NCBI GenBank assembly: GCA_012840755.1
Contig: DUWA01000107.1
Coordinates: 1-5,061 of the forward strand
Length of the DNA: 5,061 nucleotides
Reading direction: 5' to 3'
Source of the DNA: Mycoplasmatota bacterium
GTDB lineage: Bacteria; Bacillota_I; Bacilli_A; RF39; UBA660
Under the pieces are notes generated by a model. That model ran no database searches, was not told where the DNA came from, and worked only from the letters and a program-made list of their open reading frames with translations. The translations under genes and the position numbers were made by a program. Below, piece by piece: positions 4,759 through 5,061 of the stretch (positions are counted from its first letter, which is position 1; each line of letters starts with the position of its first letter).

Positions 4759-5061
4759 TTAATATTACCTCCTGCAGACTAAACATTATTTTTTCTTCAT
4801 TTTCATCCATATGATCATAACCAAGTAAATGCAATAGACCATGAATGGTTAAAAATGCAAACTCTCTTAATTCTGAATGACCAAACTCAAGTGCTTGGCT
4901 TTTTACTTTATCTATAGAAATATAAATATCGCCAAGTACCCTAAACATTGGTAAATTATACTCCATATTATCTTCAAGTGCAAAACTAATTACATCTGTC
5001 GGAGCATCAATATTACGATATTCTTTATTAATTTCTCTTATATAGTTATTATCAGTTATTA
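4730..5061 (-). CDS. ybeY: Endoribonuclease YbeY, C-terminal part (cut by window end)
   Basis: YbeY is a zinc-dependent endoribonuclease involved in 16S rRNA 3'-end maturation and ribosome quality control. The last 109 codons are visible; the frame is open to the window edge, beginning ITDNNYIREINKEYRNIDAP, so the start lies outside. Full proteins are about 150-165 residues. The block TDVISFAL is typical, and the zinc motif HGLLHLLGYDH supplies three His ligands (visible residues 73, 77 and 83) in the H-x3-H-x5-H pattern. ATG 4966 is an internal Met, not the start, because the family sequence continues upstream of it. It precedes dgkA, cdd and era, the common Firmicute order. The dgkA ribosome binding site lies inside its 3' end. 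Confidence 0.96.
   Translation of the reverse strand, partial: ITDNNYIREINKEYRNIDAPTDVISFALEDNMEYNLPMFRVLGDIYISIDKVKSQALEFGHSELREFAFLTIHGLLHLLGYDHMDENEEKIMFSLQEVILNEYGIKREK

Noticed and set aside
1..5061. Mobile element, CRISPR array, phage or toxin-antitoxin genes
   Set aside because: No transposase, integrase, direct-repeat array or paired small genes are visible; the window is filled with collinear housekeeping genes.

Overview
The window is a compact stretch of bacterial chromosome from a very AT-rich, low-GC Gram-positive organism. The gene order and protein sequences point to Clostridia, probably Clostridium or Peptostreptococcaceae-like; that placement is inferred from memory of gene order and not from a search. 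TGA is used as a stop codon (cdd, yqzL) and TGG codes for Trp, so the genetic code is standard and this is not a mycoplasma. All eight genes lie on the minus strand, so transcription runs from high to low coordinates. I see no mobile element, CRISPR array, tRNA, rRNA or phage gene.

Layout in transcription order: the 3' part of ybeY (rRNA maturation endonuclease, cut by the window end), dgkA (undecaprenol/diacylglycerol kinase), cdd (cytidine deaminase), era (ribosome-assembly GTPase), the tiny yqzL (28 codons), recO (recombination mediator), a divergent PAP2-family membrane protein (YuiD/DUF212), and glyS (dimeric-type glycyl-tRNA synthetase). ybeY, dgkA, cdd and era are tightly coupled: a 29-nt overlap, then TAATG, then ATGA. 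yqzL and recO follow after two gaps of 64 nt each with no convincing new promoter, so ybeY-recO is probably one operon. An all-A/T hairpin overlaps the recO stop codon, and an extended -10 element suggests a separate promoter for the PAP2 gene.

glyS has its own unit. A good sigma-A-type promoter (TTGACT, 17 nt, TAAAAT) is followed by a T-box leader, a strong ribosome binding site, the gene, and an intrinsic terminator directly after the stop codon. The T-box bulge (UGGA) matches the U73 discriminator of bacterial tRNA-Gly, so uncharged tRNA-Gly should turn the gene on.

The genes are housekeeping: 16S rRNA processing and 30S assembly (ybeY, era), lipid-carrier phosphorylation (dgkA, perhaps the PAP2 protein), pyrimidine salvage (cdd), DNA repair (recO) and translation (glyS). 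I find no new multi-gene system. The most interesting element is the glyS leader. It is unusually short for a T-box, appears to lack the distal part of Stem I, and carries two copies of CUAGAG that could compete for the same partner, one of them directly before a U8 run. Lesser points are a hairpin over the yqzL ribosome binding site and a variant zinc-site motif in Cdd.
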